Shown here: positions 43,442-57,664 of the stretch, piece by piece
How the letters are laid out: each line of letters starts with the position of its first letter
How positions within the stretch are numbered: position 1 is the first letter of the stretch
Origin: Streptomyces sp. MRC013
GTDB lineage: Bacteria; Actinomycetota; Actinomycetes; Streptomycetales; Streptomycetaceae
Assembly (NCBI RefSeq): GCF_023614235.1
Contig: NZ_CP094264.1
Span: 3,658,001-3,722,000 of the forward strand
Direction: 5' to 3'
Length of the DNA stretch: 64,000 nt
Translations under genes and position numbers: made by a program
The notes under the pieces: model-generated
Seen by the model: the letters and a program-made list of their open reading frames with translations, nothing else
Told to the model about the DNA's origin: nothing
The model's database searches: none

Positions 43442-46408
43442 TCACTCCGCGACCGCGTACGCCTCCACGCCGAACAGGGAGTACCCGTACCCCGTCGCCC
43501 GCTCCTCGCCCCGCACGCGCAGGAAGCGGGTGCCCGGGGCGTCCATGCGGACCGTCTCGCGGCCGCCCCGGCCGTCGCCGACCGTCGCCGCCGTGCGCCA
43601 GGAGCGGCCGTCCGGGGAGACCTCCACGCGGTACCGCCGCGCGTACGCGTCCTGCCAGTGGAGGACCACCTGCCCCACCCGCGCCGGCCCGGCCAGTTCG
43701 ACCTGCCACCACGCGTCGTCCCGCGCCGGCGACGACCAGCGGGTTCCCGGGTCGCCGTCGGCCGCCGCCGACGCCGGGAAGTCCGGCGTCTCGTCGCCGG
43801 AGGACGAGGCGGCCGCGCCGGGGGCGCGGACCAGGTCCGGACCGCCGGCCGCCGGGTACGCACGGACCGTCAGGGTGCGCTGCTCGCCCGCGAAGGACAG
43901 CGGCACCGGGTACGAGCCGGCCGGGGTGCCCTCGGGGACGGTGACCGTGACGGGGACTTCGGCGGCCACGCCGCGCGGCACCGTCGCCTCCTTCGGCACG
44001 TCCACCACGATGCCCTTCGGCGCCTTCGCCGCGAACGCCCCGCGCACCGCCTCCGGCCGCCGGGCGGCCAGCACCGCCTCCACCCGCTGGGGGCCGCCGC
44101 CGATCACCGCGTCGGCCTCGGGGCGCGGCAGGTCCAGACTGACGCGCGGCTCGTCGGCGAACCACGGCACCAGGGACCGCACCGGCACCTCGGCGCCCCC
44201 CGCCCAGTTCACCCGGACGGCGTCCACGCGGAGCCCGCCCACGCGGGTCTGCGTCCAGCCGGTGGGCGCCAGCGCGCCCAGCCGCCGCCAGCCCCCGCCC
44301 GGCACGCGCACCTCCACGGCGCCCCCGCCGGAGCCCGGTTCCGCCATCGCGGTGACCGCCTCCACGGGGCGCGCCCGCCCCAGTTCCACGGTGTACGAGG
44401 TGTCGGTGCGGGACGGCTCGCCGACCCGTCGGGCGGCGCCCGTCCACGCGGCGGCCTCGTCGAGCGCCCGCTTCAGGAACGGGTCCAGGACGCCGGTGCC
44501 GACCTTCACGGGGCCCGCGGCCAGGGACCGGCGCAGCGGCTCCAGCTCCAGCTGGGCCCGCCAGGCGGCCGCGCCGTCGCCCCGGGCCTGCGCCTGGAGC
44601 ATGTCCACGGCGGCCTCGCCGGCCCGGCCGTACCGGGAGAGCTGCTCCAGCCAGGGCCGCACCTCGTCGTCGAGGCGGCCCTCCGCGGGCGCGGTCAGCG
44701 CCTCGGGCGCGCCGCGCATCACGGTGAACGCCGCGCGCAGCCGCCGCGCCGCCCCGTCGCGGACGGCGGCCGGGACGCCCGCCGCCGTGCGCGTCCGCCA
44801 GAACCCGGCCAGCAGCGGGCGCAGGTACGCCGACTCGCCGTGCGGGTCCAGCAGCGACGAGGCGTCGTTGCCGGCCAGCGCGCCCAGTGCCTCGCGGGCC
44901 CTCGGGTCGCCGCCCGCCAGGTCGTCGAGCGCCGCCCGCCAGGACTCCCGGGGACGGTAACCGCGCGGGTTCCAGGCGAAGTCGGCGGCGGTGAAGACGG
45001 GGATGCGGGAGGCGGACGCCTGCACCATGGCGTTGGCCAGCAGTGCCGCCGAGCCGGCCGCGACGGCCGGCTCCCGGCCGGTGTACGGGCCGAGGAAGAG
45101 GCGGTCCTGCGCGTAGTCGCTCACCGGGTAGTTGTCCATGGTGACCAGCGGGTGCCGGAACGCGCCGCGGGCCTCGGCCAGGTCGCCGCCGCTGATCGTG
45201 CGGGGTACGGCGCCCACGCCCGTCCACGCCACCTGCACGCGCGCGTCGAGCGCCTCGGCGAGCGCGGTCCGGTACTCCGTCGCCCCGTCCTGGTAGTACT
45301 CGGTCGGCATCAGCGACAGCGGCTCGGCGTCCGGGTGGCGGCCGGCGAGGTGCCGGGACAGCTCGCTCGCCACGCGCGCGTGCGCCCGGGCGGCCGCGCC
45401 GGGCCCGCTGCCGAACGCCTCCGCGTCCCGCGAGCAGTGCCACTCGTCGTACGCGGAGTCCTGGAACTGCAGCTGGAACGCCCGCACGCCGAGCGCGTAC
45501 ATGGCGTCGGCCTTGCGCTTCAGCGCCCTGACGTCGTCCTCGGAGGCCAGGCACATCGACTGGGCGGGCGCCACCGCCCACGCCAGCGTGACGTGGTTGC
45601 GCCGGGCCCGCTCGGCGAGCTGCCGGAACTCGGCGCGCTGCGCCGCCGGGTACGGCTCGCGCCACTGCGCCTGCCGGTAGGGGTCGTCGCCGGGTGCGTA
45701 CAGGTACCGGTTCTGCTTGGTGCGGCCCATGAAGTCCAGCTGGGAGAGCCGCTGCCGGTGGCTCCAGGGGCGGCCGTAGAAGCCCTCCGCCAGGCCGCGC
45801 ACGGCCGTGCCCGGCCAGTCCCGGACGAGGACGCCGGGGAGGGTGCGGGCCGGGGTGACCAGCTGCCGGAGGGTCTGCACGGCGTGGAACAGCCCGTCCG
45901 CGCCCGCGCCGTCCGCGGCGACCGTGGGCCGGCCCAGGTGGCTACCGGTCGCGAGCCGGTAGCCGCCGGGCGGCAGGTCGGCGCGTTCGGGAGCACGCAG
46001 GGCGCGCAGCGCGTTCTGCGCGCCGACCCCGCCCAGCCACACCACCGCTCCGCGCACCCCGGCCGCGCCGTCCGGGCCGACGCGGCGCACCTGCCGCACG
46101 CCGGCCCCCCGCAGCACGTCCTCGAGGGCGGCCACGGCGTACGGGTCGGCGTCCGGGGCCACCGCGAGCGCCACCTCGTCGCCCAGCCGTACGGGGCCGC
46201 CCGCGGCCCGCACCGACTGCGGACGCGGCCACAGCGCGGGCGGCTGCGCGGCACCCCGCCCGGGCACCGCCGCGGCGGGGGCGCCGGGGCCGCCGGGCGC
46301 GGCCGCCGCGCCCGGCGCCGCGCCGAGCAGGCCGCCGATCACCGCGACCGCGACGGCGGTCGCGGTGCCCCTGCCGCGGCCGAACTGCGCGAGCTGACGG
46401 AACTGCAC
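43442..46408 (-). CDS. Secreted GH84-like beta-N-acetylglucosaminidase with F5/8C domain
   Basis: A 988-residue exported glycosidase. The GTG at 46408 has GAGGGGAG upstream; the signal peptide includes ATAVAVAVIGGLLGAAPGAAA. Domains: an N-terminal GH20b-like domain (about 55-180), a GH84-type barrel (GLAEGFYGRPWSHRQR near 185, FQLQFQDSAYDEWHC near 310), a helical region, an Ig/NPCBM-like region and a C-terminal F5/8 type C carbohydrate-binding domain (SSPARDDAWWQVELAG; YRVEVSPDGRSW). The paired catalytic Asp of classical GH84 is read here as Gln-Asp, so the substrate or mechanism may differ. It would act outside the cell on GlcNAc-containing polymers. Confidence 0.88.
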   Translation of the reverse strand: MQFRQLAQFGRGRGTATAVAVAVIGGLLGAAPGAAAAPGGPGAPAAAVPGRGAAQPPALWPRPQSVRAAGGPVRLGDEVALAVAPDADPYAVAALEDVLRGAGVRQVRRVGPDGAAGVRGAVVWLGGVGAQNALRALRAPERADLPPGGYRLATGSHLGRPTVAADGAGADGLFHAVQTLRQLVTPARTLPGVLVRDWPGTAVRGLAEGFYGRPWSHRQRLSQLDFMGRTKQNRYLYAPGDDPYRQAQWREPYPAAQRAEFRQLAERARRNHVTLAWAVAPAQSMCLASEDDVRALKRKADAMYALGVRAFQLQFQDSAYDEWHCSRDAEAFGSGPGAAARAHARVASELSRHLAGRHPDAEPLSLMPTEYYQDGATEYRTALAEALDARVQVAWTGVGAVPRTISGGDLAEARGAFRHPLVTMDNYPVSDYAQDRLFLGPYTGREPAVAAGSAALLANAMVQASASRIPVFTAADFAWNPRGYRPRESWRAALDDLAGGDPRAREALGALAGNDASSLLDPHGESAYLRPLLAGFWRTRTAAGVPAAVRDGAARRLRAAFTVMRGAPEALTAPAEGRLDDEVRPWLEQLSRYGRAGEAAVDMLQAQARGDGAAAWRAQLELEPLRRSLAAGPVKVGTGVLDPFLKRALDEAAAWTGAARRVGEPSRTDTSYTVELGRARPVEAVTAMAEPGSGGGAVEVRVPGGGWRRLGALAPTGWTQTRVGGLRVDAVRVNWAGGAEVPVRSLVPWFADEPRVSLDLPRPEADAVIGGGPQRVEAVLAARRPEAVRGAFAAKAPKGIVVDVPKEATVPRGVAAEVPVTVTVPEGTPAGSYPVPLSFAGEQRTLTVRAYPAAGGPDLVRAPGAAASSSGDETPDFPASAAADGDPGTRWSSPARDDAWWQVELAGPARVGQVVLHWQDAYARRYRVEVSPDGRSWRTAATVGDGRGGRETVRMDAPGTRFLRVRGEERATGYGYSLFGVEAYAVAE

Positions 46409-46709
46409 GCGCGTCTCCCCTCGTCCTGCGTGGTCCTGCGGGTAGCTTTGCGGTGGCCGTACCGCTGTTCTGACGGGTCGTCGGACAGGTCGTCCCGCTG
46501 ACGGGCTCCGAGCCCACCACCCCCTGACGAAGGTGTCAATGTGCGTGGCCGATGTGTCGTATTTGCACACCGAGTCGACGGACCCGGGCGGAACCGCCCC
46601 GCACCCGGCCCCCGCACGGGACGTGAGCGGTACCACGCCGCACGGATGGGCGGGCGGGCGGTGGGTAGGGCTCCCGGGGCCCGCCGTCACCCCGTACAGG
46701 GAGGCCACC
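46409..46709. other. Divergent upstream region of the glycosidase
   Basis: 300 bases without a gene. 46409-46580 drops in GC, consistent with promoters for the glycosidase (leftwards) and for the repeat ORF/malQ (rightwards). No clear operator. Confidence 0.4.
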
Positions 46710-46996
46710 ATGGCCGAGTCCCCCCGGCCGCCGCTCCCCGCGGCCCCCGCTCCCCGGCTCCCCCGGGCGGGTGCCGGGACGGCCGCCCGGCCTCGTCGCC
46801 GGCCCCCTTCCCGGCCCGCTCCGCGCCCCCTGACCAGCGAACCGCCGCTGGCCGGCACCGCCCCCTGACCAGCGAACCGCCGCTGGCCGGCACCGCCCCC
46901 CTGACCAGCGAACCGCCGCCGGTCGACGCCGTGCCCCTGACCAGCGAACCGGCCTCGCGCGGCACGGCCCGCGGACCGGCGTCGCCCCGCCCGTAG
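46710..46996 (+). CDS. Putative small Pro-rich repeat protein upstream of malQ, one-base frameshift
   Basis: The ATG at 46710 follows a strong GGGAGG ribosome site. As written, the frame stops at 46868 (52 residues). If one C is restored in the run 46861-46865, it continues to 46996 and gives 95 residues: a Pro/Arg-rich 39-residue head, four 12-residue repeats (PLTSEPPLAGTA twice, PLTSEPPPVDAV, PLTSEPASRGTA) and a short tail. The units are then exactly 36 bases except for the one with the missing base. The stop is 25 bases before malQ. I know no such protein. It could be a real secreted-free repeat peptide, a leader ORF, or a chance frame. Confidence 0.45.
46827..46969. repeat. Four 36-base tandem repeats (first one 35)
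   Basis: Each unit starts ccctgaccagcgaaccg. The first two copies are identical but for one C in the first; copies three and four diverge in their second half. They end 52 bases before malQ. Confidence 0.88.
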
Positions 46997-47021
46997 AAGC
47001 CCGAAGCGCCCAGGAGGCCGC

Positions 47022-49115
47022 ATGACCCTCGCCCGGCTCGCCGCGCTGCACGGAGTCGCCACCGCGTACTCCCCGTCCCCGGGGGTCACGGTCCCGGTGC
47101 CCGACGCGACCGTGGTCGCCGTCCTCGGCGCCCTGGACGTGGACGCGACCACCGAGGCGGCGCTCACCGCGTCGCTCGCCGCCGCGGAGGAGGCGGGGGC
47201 GGCGCGGCTGCTCCCGCCCACGGTCGTGGTGTGGCAGGGCGGCGAGCCGGCCCTCCCCCGGCCGCTCGCCGCCCTCCCCGCGGGCACGTCCCTGCGCATC
47301 GCCCTGGAGGACGGCGGCACCGCCGGGTCGCCCGTGCCGTGGGCGCGGCTCCCGACGGGCGTGCACGCTCTGGAGGCGCACGCCCCCGACGGGCGCGCCG
47401 CCCGAGCCGCCCTCGTCGTCGCCCCCGCGCGCGTGCCCCGGCCCTCCGCGCCCTGCCACGGCGTGCTGGTGCAGCTGTACTCGCTGCTGTCCGCCCGCTC
47501 CTGGGGCATGGGCGACCTCGGTGACCTGCGGGAGCTCGCCGACTGGGCGGGCCGCGCGCTCGGTTCGGGGTTCGTGCAGGTCAACCCCCTGCACGCGGCG
47601 GTGCCCGGCACGCCCACCGACCCGTCCCCGTACCGCCCCTCCTCGCGCCGCTTCCCCGACCCGGTGCACCTGCGGATCGAGGACGTCCCCGAGTTCGCGT
47701 ACGCCTCCGGGACCGCCCGCGCCGAACTCGACGCGCTCGCCGGGCGCGCCGGGGAGCTGCGCGAGGGGGTCCTGCGCAAGGGCGAGCTGATCGACCGGGA
47801 CGCGGTGTGGGTCCTCAAGCGGCGTGCCCTGGAGGTCCTCGCCGCCGTCCCGCTCGGCCCCGGTCGCCGGGCCGCGTTCGACGCCTTCCGCGCCGCCCGG
47901 GGGCGGGCGCTGGAGGACCACGCCACCTGGTGCGCGCTGGCCGAGCGGTACGGCACCGACCGCACCCGGTGGCCCGCCGGCCTGGACGACCCCCGGTCGG
48001 CGGCCACCGCGCGGGCCCGCGCCGGGCTGGAGGACCGCCTCGCCTTCCACCGCCTGGCCGCGTGGCTGACCGACGAGCAGCTGGCCGCCGCCGCGCGGAC
48101 CGCCCGCGAGGCCGGCATGGCCGTCGGGATCGTCCACGACCTGGCGGTCGGCGTGCACCCGGACGGCGCCGACGCCTGGGCGCACGCCGGGGTGTACGCG
48201 CGCGGCGTGTCGGTGGGCGCGCCGCCGGACGCGTTCAACGCGCGCGGCCAGGACTGGGGGCTGCCCCCGTGGCGACCCGACGTCCTGGCCGCGTCCGGCT
48301 ACGCCCCGTACCGCTCCCTGCTGCGCTCCCTGTTCCGGCACGCGGGCGCCCTGCGGATCGACCACGTGATGGGCCTGTTCCGGCTCTGGTGGGTGCCCGC
48401 CGGGCTGCCGCCGACGCGGGGCACGTACGTCCGCTACGACGCCGACGCGATGCTCGCCGTCCTCGTCCTGGAGGCCCACCGCGCCGGCGCCGCCGTGATC
48501 GGCGAGGACCTCGGCACGGTCGAGCCGGGCGTGCGGGACGCGCTGCGGCACCGGGGCGTGCTCGGCACCTCGGTGCTGTGGTTCGAGCGGGACTGGGAGG
48601 GCACCCGGCGCCCGCTGCCGCCCGGGCGGTGGCGCGCCGACTGCGTGGCCACGGCCACCACGCACGACCTGCCGCCCACCGCCGCCCGGCTGAGCGGCGA
48701 GCACGTGGAGCTGCGCCACCGGCTGGGGCTGCTGGCCCGGCCCCTGGAGGAGGAGCGGGCCGAGGACGCCGGGGACGTCGCCGAGTGGCTGGCGTACCTG
48801 CGGGAACTGGACCTGCTCCCGCGCGGCGCCGGGCGGGACGAGGAGGCGGAGGTCCTGGCCGTGTACCGGTTCCTGCGCCGCACCCCCGCCCGGATGACCG
48901 GCGTGTGGCTGCCCGACGCGGTGGGGGACCGGCGCCCGCAGAACCTCCCGGGCACCTCGGACCAGTACCCGAACTGGCGGTTGCCGATGGCCGGCGCGGA
49001 CGGCCGCCCGGTCACCCTGGAGGAGCTCGCCGCCTCGCCCCGGCTGCACGCGCTGATGGCCGCGCTGGGGTCGTCCGGGGACCCTACGGCACCCCCGGAC
49101 GCGCGGCGCGGTTAG
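47022..49115 (+). CDS. malQ: 4-alpha-glucanotransferase (amylomaltase)
   Basis: A 697-residue GH77 enzyme that transfers maltodextrin segments in glycogen/maltodextrin metabolism. An N-terminal domain of about 140 residues, usual in actinobacteria, precedes the barrel (LYSLLSARSWGMGDLGDLRELADW). Catalytic residues: nucleophile Asp in ALRIDHVMG (about 446), acid/base Glu in VIGEDLGTV (about 494) and Asp in TTHDLPPT (about 548). The ATG at 47022 has CAGGAGG upstream. Cytosolic. The repeat ORF ends 25 bases before it; a small membrane protein follows 20 bases after. Confidence 0.95.
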   Translation: MTLARLAALHGVATAYSPSPGVTVPVPDATVVAVLGALDVDATTEAALTASLAAAEEAGAARLLPPTVVVWQGGEPALPRPLAALPAGTSLRIALEDGGTAGSPVPWARLPTGVHALEAHAPDGRAARAALVVAPARVPRPSAPCHGVLVQLYSLLSARSWGMGDLGDLRELADWAGRALGSGFVQVNPLHAAVPGTPTDPSPYRPSSRRFPDPVHLRIEDVPEFAYASGTARAELDALAGRAGELREGVLRKGELIDRDAVWVLKRRALEVLAAVPLGPGRRAAFDAFRAARGRALEDHATWCALAERYGTDRTRWPAGLDDPRSAATARARAGLEDRLAFHRLAAWLTDEQLAAAARTAREAGMAVGIVHDLAVGVHPDGADAWAHAGVYARGVSVGAPPDAFNARGQDWGLPPWRPDVLAASGYAPYRSLLRSLFRHAGALRIDHVMGLFRLWWVPAGLPPTRGTYVRYDADAMLAVLVLEAHRAGAAVIGEDLGTVEPGVRDALRHRGVLGTSVLWFERDWEGTRRPLPPGRWRADCVATATTHDLPPTAARLSGEHVELRHRLGLLARPLEEERAEDAGDVAEWLAYLRELDLLPRGAGRDEEAEVLAVYRFLRRTPARMTGVWLPDAVGDRRPQNLPGTSDQYPNWRLPMAGADGRPVTLEELAASPRLHALMAALGSSGDPTAPPDARRG

Positions 49116-49135
49116 GCGTTCGCTACGTTTGCTCC

Positions 49136-49369
49136 GTGGACAAGAAGAACGCCCTGCGCGCCGGTGCCGTCGCGACCGGTACGACGCTGATGATGCTGCT
49201 CATGTCGTCCCCCGCGTTCGCGCTGGTGCGCGACGACGGCGACGACCCGGGCTCCTCCGGCCTGAGCGTCGTGGAGACGCTCGGCCTGTTCGTGGTCGCG
49301 CCGATCGTGCTCTTCGCGGTCATCGCCGGCCTCGTCATGGTGATGGACCGCTCCAAGAAGCGGGCCTGA
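49136..49369 (+). CDS. Small exported membrane protein
   Basis: A 77-residue protein. The N-terminus is a signal-like helix (LRAGAVATGTTLMMLLMSSPAFA) followed by an acidic Gly/Ser loop and a second helix (LFVVAPIVLFAVIAGLVMVM) with the cytosolic tail DRSKKRA. The GTG at 49136 is 20 bases after malQ, so it may share its transcript. I do not recognise a function; proteins of this size and plan are conserved in Streptomyces. Confidence 0.82.
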   Translation: MDKKNALRAGAVATGTTLMMLLMSSPAFALVRDDGDDPGSSGLSVVETLGLFVVAPIVLFAVIAGLVMVMDRSKKRA

Positions 49370-49465
49370 CACCACCCCCGCTCCGCCGGGGCGCCGCGTG
49401 CCGGGGAACCTCCCCGGCGCGCGGCGCCCCGCCGCCCCCGTAGGGGACGGCCCGCGGTGCGCCGC

Positions 49466-49780
49466 TCAGGCGCCCGTCGCGTTGAGCGGCTTCCGCAGCA
49501 GTCCGGAGAGCCGCTCCGCCTCCCGCCCGTCCAGGGCCCCCTCCAGCGCCTCCCGCCGCACGGCCTCCGCCAGGATCCGCCAGCCCCGTCCGCTGAGGGT
49601 CACCCGCGGCGCCCGCCGGTCGTGCGGGTCGCGGCTCCCGCCGAGCAGCCCGGCCCGCTCCGGCTCCTCCAGCCGGCCCGCCATCCCGTCCGAGGTCGGC
49701 ACCAGCGTCGCCGGGAGCCGGCCCGGCGACGGCGCGCACGGCTCGCCGGAGCGGCGCAGCGTCGCCAGGACGTCGAACCC
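49466..49780 (-). pseudogene. MarR-family regulator remnant
   Basis: About 100 residues match the C-terminal half of MarR proteins: FDVLATLRRSGEPCAPSPGRL (helix 3-4), then MAGRLEEPERAGLLGG and DPHDRRAPRVTLSGRGW (the wing). The N-terminal dimerisation helices are missing: upstream in this frame is only Gly/Pro/Arg-rich sequence, and the recognition helix is damaged. No start codon or ribosome site fits. It lies directly after pepN on the same strand. A decayed gene is most likely. Confidence 0.7.
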
Positions 49781-49970
49781 GCCGCGTGAGGTCCCGAAGG
49801 CCCGTGGGCCTCGCCCCCCGGGTCGGGGTGGCGGCGGGGCCCGCCTCGTCGGTCGCGCGCACCGCTCGCCGCGGAGGGGCTCCCGCCCACCGGGGCGGTG
49901 CCGCGGGCGGCCGGCCGTAGCGCACCGGTGGGGAGGGGTGGGGCGCCCGGCGGCGCCCCACCCCGTCACG

Positions 49971-52535
49971 TCACCGGTCGGAGGCCTGCGCCCTCAGCGC
50001 CCGCTCCACCCCGTCGCGGGACTCCAGGACCAGGCGGCGGAGCGCCGGGCTCGGCTCCGCGCTCCGCAGCCACGCGTCCGTCGCCTCCAGGGTCTCCCGG
50101 GAGATCTGGAGGGACGGGTACAGGCCGACCACGATCTGCTGGGCCATCTCGTGGGAGCGGGACTCCCACACGTCCTTGACCACGGCGAAGAACCTCTCCG
50201 TGTACGGTGCCAGCAGCTCCCGCTGGTCCGTCTGCACGAAGCCGGCGATCACGGCCTCCTGCACGGCGTTCGGCAGCTTGTCCGACTCCACGACCGACGC
50301 CCAGGCCTCGGCCTTCGCCTCCGCCGTGGGGCGCGCGGCCATCGCCGTGGCGGCGTGCCGCTCGCCGGCGGCGGTCCGGTCCCGCTCGTGCTCGGCGGCG
50401 ATCTCGTCCGCCCCGAACCGGCCGGTCGCCGCGAGCCGCTCGACGAACGCCCAGCGCAGCTCCGTGTCGACGGCCAGGCCCTCGATCGTCTCCGAGCCGT
50501 CCAGCAGCGCCGCCAGCAGGTCCAGCTGCCCGTCGGTGCGGGCGGTGGCCGCGAACGCCCGCGCCCACGCCAGCTGGTGGTCGCTGCCCGGCTCCGCCGC
50601 CCGGAGGTGCTCCAGCGTGGCCTCCGTCCAGCGGGCCAGGCCCGTCCCGCGCCAGTCCGGCGCCGCGTACAGGTCCAGCGCCAGCTTCACCTGCCGGTGC
50701 AGGCTCTGCACCACGCCGATGTCGGACTCCTTGCCGATGCCCGAGAGCACCAGGTCCAGGTAGGCGCGCGTGGCCAGCTCGCCGTCGCGGGTCATGTCCC
50801 ACGCCGACGCCCAGCACAGCGCCCGCGGCAGCGACTCGGCGAAGTCGCCCAGGTGCGCCACGACGTTGCGCAGCGACTCCCCGTCGAGCCGGACCTTGGC
50901 GTACGACAGGTCGTCGTCGTTCAGCAGGACGACCGCCGGGCGCCGCTTGCCGACCAGCGCGTCGACGGCGGTCAGCTCGCCGTCCACGTCCAGTTCGACG
51001 CGCTCGGTGCGCACCAGCCGGCCCGCGTCGTCCAGGTCGTAGAAGCCGATCGCGATGCGGTGCGGCCGCAGCACCGACGCGCCCTTGGCGCCCGTGGGCA
51101 GGGCCGGGGCCTCCTGCTTCACGGTGAACGAGGTGACGACGCCGTCCGCACCGGTCTCCACCAGCGGACGCAGGACGTTGATGCCGGCGGTCTCCAGCCA
51201 CTTCTCCGACCAGGTCCCCAGGTCCCGCCCGGAGGTCTCCTCCAGCGCGCCCAGCAGGTCGGACAGGCGGGTGTTGCCGAAGGCGTGGCGCTTGAAGTAC
51301 GTCTGCACGCCCCGGAAGAAGGCGTCCGTGCCGACGTACGCGGCGAGCTGCTTCAGCACCGACGCGCCCTTGGCGTACGTGATGCCGTCGAAGTTGACGA
51401 GCACGTCGTCCAGGTCGCGGATCTCGGCCATGATCGGGTGGGTGGACGGCAGCTGGTCCTGCCGGTACGCCCAGGTCTTCATCTGGTTGGCGAACGTGGT
51501 CCAGGAGTGCGGCCACTTCGAGCCGGGCGCGTACGCCTGGCAGGCGGCCTCCGCGTACGTGGCGAACGACTCGTTCAGCCACAGGTCGTCCCACCACTCC
51601 ATGGTGACCAGGTCGCCGAACCACATGTGGGCCAGCTCGTGCAGGATCGTCGCGGCCCGCACCTCGTACGCCGCGTCCGTCACCTTCGACCGGAAGACGT
51701 ACTGGTCGCGGATGGTGACCGCGCCCGCGTTCTCCATCGCGCCGGCGTTGAACTCCGGCACGAACAGCTGGTCGTACTTGGCGAACGGGTAGGCGTAGTC
51801 GAACTTCTCCTGGAACCAGTCGAAGCCCTGCCGCGTCACCTCGAAGATCGCGTCCGCGTCGAGGAACTCCGCCAGCGACGGGCGGCAGTACACGCCCAGC
51901 GGCACGACCTGCCCGCCCGGCCCCTCGTACGTCGAGTGCACCGCGTGGTACGGGCCGACGACCAGCGCCGTGACGTACGTCGAGATGCGGGGGGTCGGCT
52001 CGAAGACCCACACGTCGTCCTCGGGCTCCGGCGTCGGGGAGTTCGAGACCACCTTCCAGCCCGCCGGGGCCTTCACGGTGAACTGGAACGTCGCCTTCAG
52101 GTCCGGCTGCTCGAAGCTGGCGAACACCCGCCGCGCGTCCGGCACCTCGAACTGCGTGTACAGGTACGCCTGGCCGTCCACCGGGTCGACGAACCGGTGG
52201 AGGCCCTCGCCGGTGTTCGTGTACGCGCAGTCCGCGACGACCCGCAGCTCGTTGGCGCCCCGCCGCAGGTGCTTCAGCGCGATCCGCGAGTCCCGGAAGA
52301 CCGAGGCGACGTCGAGGTGCCTGCCGTTGAGCACCACCTCGTGCACCGCCGGGGCCACCAGGTCGACGAACGACTCCGCGCCCTCCTCGGCGCACTCGAA
52401 CCGGACGGAGGTCGCGGACCGGTAGGTCCCGCCCTCCTGCGCCCCGCTGAGGTCGAGCTCGATCTCGTACGCGTCCACGGTCAGTAGCGCCGCGCGCCGC
52501 CGAGCCTCTTCACGGGTCAGGTTTGTGCCAGGCAC
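49971..52535 (-). CDS. pepN: Aminopeptidase N
   Basis: An 854-residue M1 metallopeptidase. The substrate loop GAMEN (about 263) and the zinc motif HELAHMWFGD (about 298) with the third ligand Glu in LWLNESFA are intact, and the ERAP-like C-terminal helical domain is complete. It trims N-terminal residues from peptides in the cytosol; no signal peptide. I chose GTG 52535 because GGAGGAG lies 7 bases upstream and the product starts PGTNLTREEA, matching the paralogue at 59848 (PGENLSRDEA). An extension to 52637 lacks a ribosome site. The asd gene is 135 bases upstream on the same strand. Confidence 0.96.
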   Translation of the reverse strand: MPGTNLTREEARRRAALLTVDAYEIELDLSGAQEGGTYRSATSVRFECAEEGAESFVDLVAPAVHEVVLNGRHLDVASVFRDSRIALKHLRRGANELRVVADCAYTNTGEGLHRFVDPVDGQAYLYTQFEVPDARRVFASFEQPDLKATFQFTVKAPAGWKVVSNSPTPEPEDDVWVFEPTPRISTYVTALVVGPYHAVHSTYEGPGGQVVPLGVYCRPSLAEFLDADAIFEVTRQGFDWFQEKFDYAYPFAKYDQLFVPEFNAGAMENAGAVTIRDQYVFRSKVTDAAYEVRAATILHELAHMWFGDLVTMEWWDDLWLNESFATYAEAACQAYAPGSKWPHSWTTFANQMKTWAYRQDQLPSTHPIMAEIRDLDDVLVNFDGITYAKGASVLKQLAAYVGTDAFFRGVQTYFKRHAFGNTRLSDLLGALEETSGRDLGTWSEKWLETAGINVLRPLVETGADGVVTSFTVKQEAPALPTGAKGASVLRPHRIAIGFYDLDDAGRLVRTERVELDVDGELTAVDALVGKRRPAVVLLNDDDLSYAKVRLDGESLRNVVAHLGDFAESLPRALCWASAWDMTRDGELATRAYLDLVLSGIGKESDIGVVQSLHRQVKLALDLYAAPDWRGTGLARWTEATLEHLRAAEPGSDHQLAWARAFAATARTDGQLDLLAALLDGSETIEGLAVDTELRWAFVERLAATGRFGADEIAAEHERDRTAAGERHAATAMAARPTAEAKAEAWASVVESDKLPNAVQEAVIAGFVQTDQRELLAPYTERFFAVVKDVWESRSHEMAQQIVVGLYPSLQISRETLEATDAWLRSAEPSPALRRLVLESRDGVERALRAQASDR

Positions 52536-52670
52536 CCGGTCATCTCCTCCATGTGTGAACTTGAAGGCCATCCTTCCACGGGCGGCGCCGAACACGGAGG
52601 GCATAAACGCGGCGTACGGGAAGGGCGGCCCCGCCACCGGCGGGGCCGCCCCGGACGGCGGGCGCGCGGG

Positions 52671-57172
<4,502 letters not shown>

Positions 57173-57664
57173 TCAACATCCCTGTCGAGTGAAAGAACGG
57201 TCCGGAATTCGATACCGGATGACCGCTGAGCTTTTCGTACATGACCGGGTTTTGTGGAGGTCTGCCAGAGTTGGAAAACTCTCATGGCGGGAATCCGCCA
57301 TCGCAGGGCAACCGCCAACGGGGACGAACCGGTTGATTCTGGGCTCCTCCCGGTGCGGTGGCGGTGCGCGGGGCGGCGGGGACGGTGCGGCGGCGGTGCG
57401 TGGTGCGGTGGTGGCGAAGGGGAGCGGGGTGCCGGGGCGCGGCGGCGGTGGGCGGTGCGGTGGTGAGCGGCGGGGTGACGGCGATGCGCCGGACGGCGCG
57501 GCGGCCCGGCCCACCGGCGCCGCCCGTACCGGGCCCGCCCGCCCCGCCGCCGGTTCCCTCGCGCTCTCCGCGCCGCTTCGCCGGGACCGCCGCCGGGACC
57601 GGGCGCGCGGCCCCCGGCGCCGGCCGCCTCCGGACGTCTCCCGGCCCGCCCGTAACCTGCCGGT
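57173..57664. other. Divergent upstream region of the subtilase
   Basis: About 490 bases. The part next to the subtilase (57173-57300) is low in GC and holds a palindrome agagtt-ggaa-aactct (57267-57282) that may bind a regulator or the promoter. The rest is ggtgcgg-type low-complexity sequence. No gene. Confidence 0.45.

Noticed and set aside
46827..46969. CRISPR-like array.
   Set aside because: Units are directly abutting with no unique spacers, and there are no cas genes anywhere in the window.
57173..57664. A plus-strand open frame reading into the hydrolase gene.
   Set aside because: Low-complexity ggtgcgg sequence; the hydrolase has a clear start, ribosome site and signal peptide at 58273.
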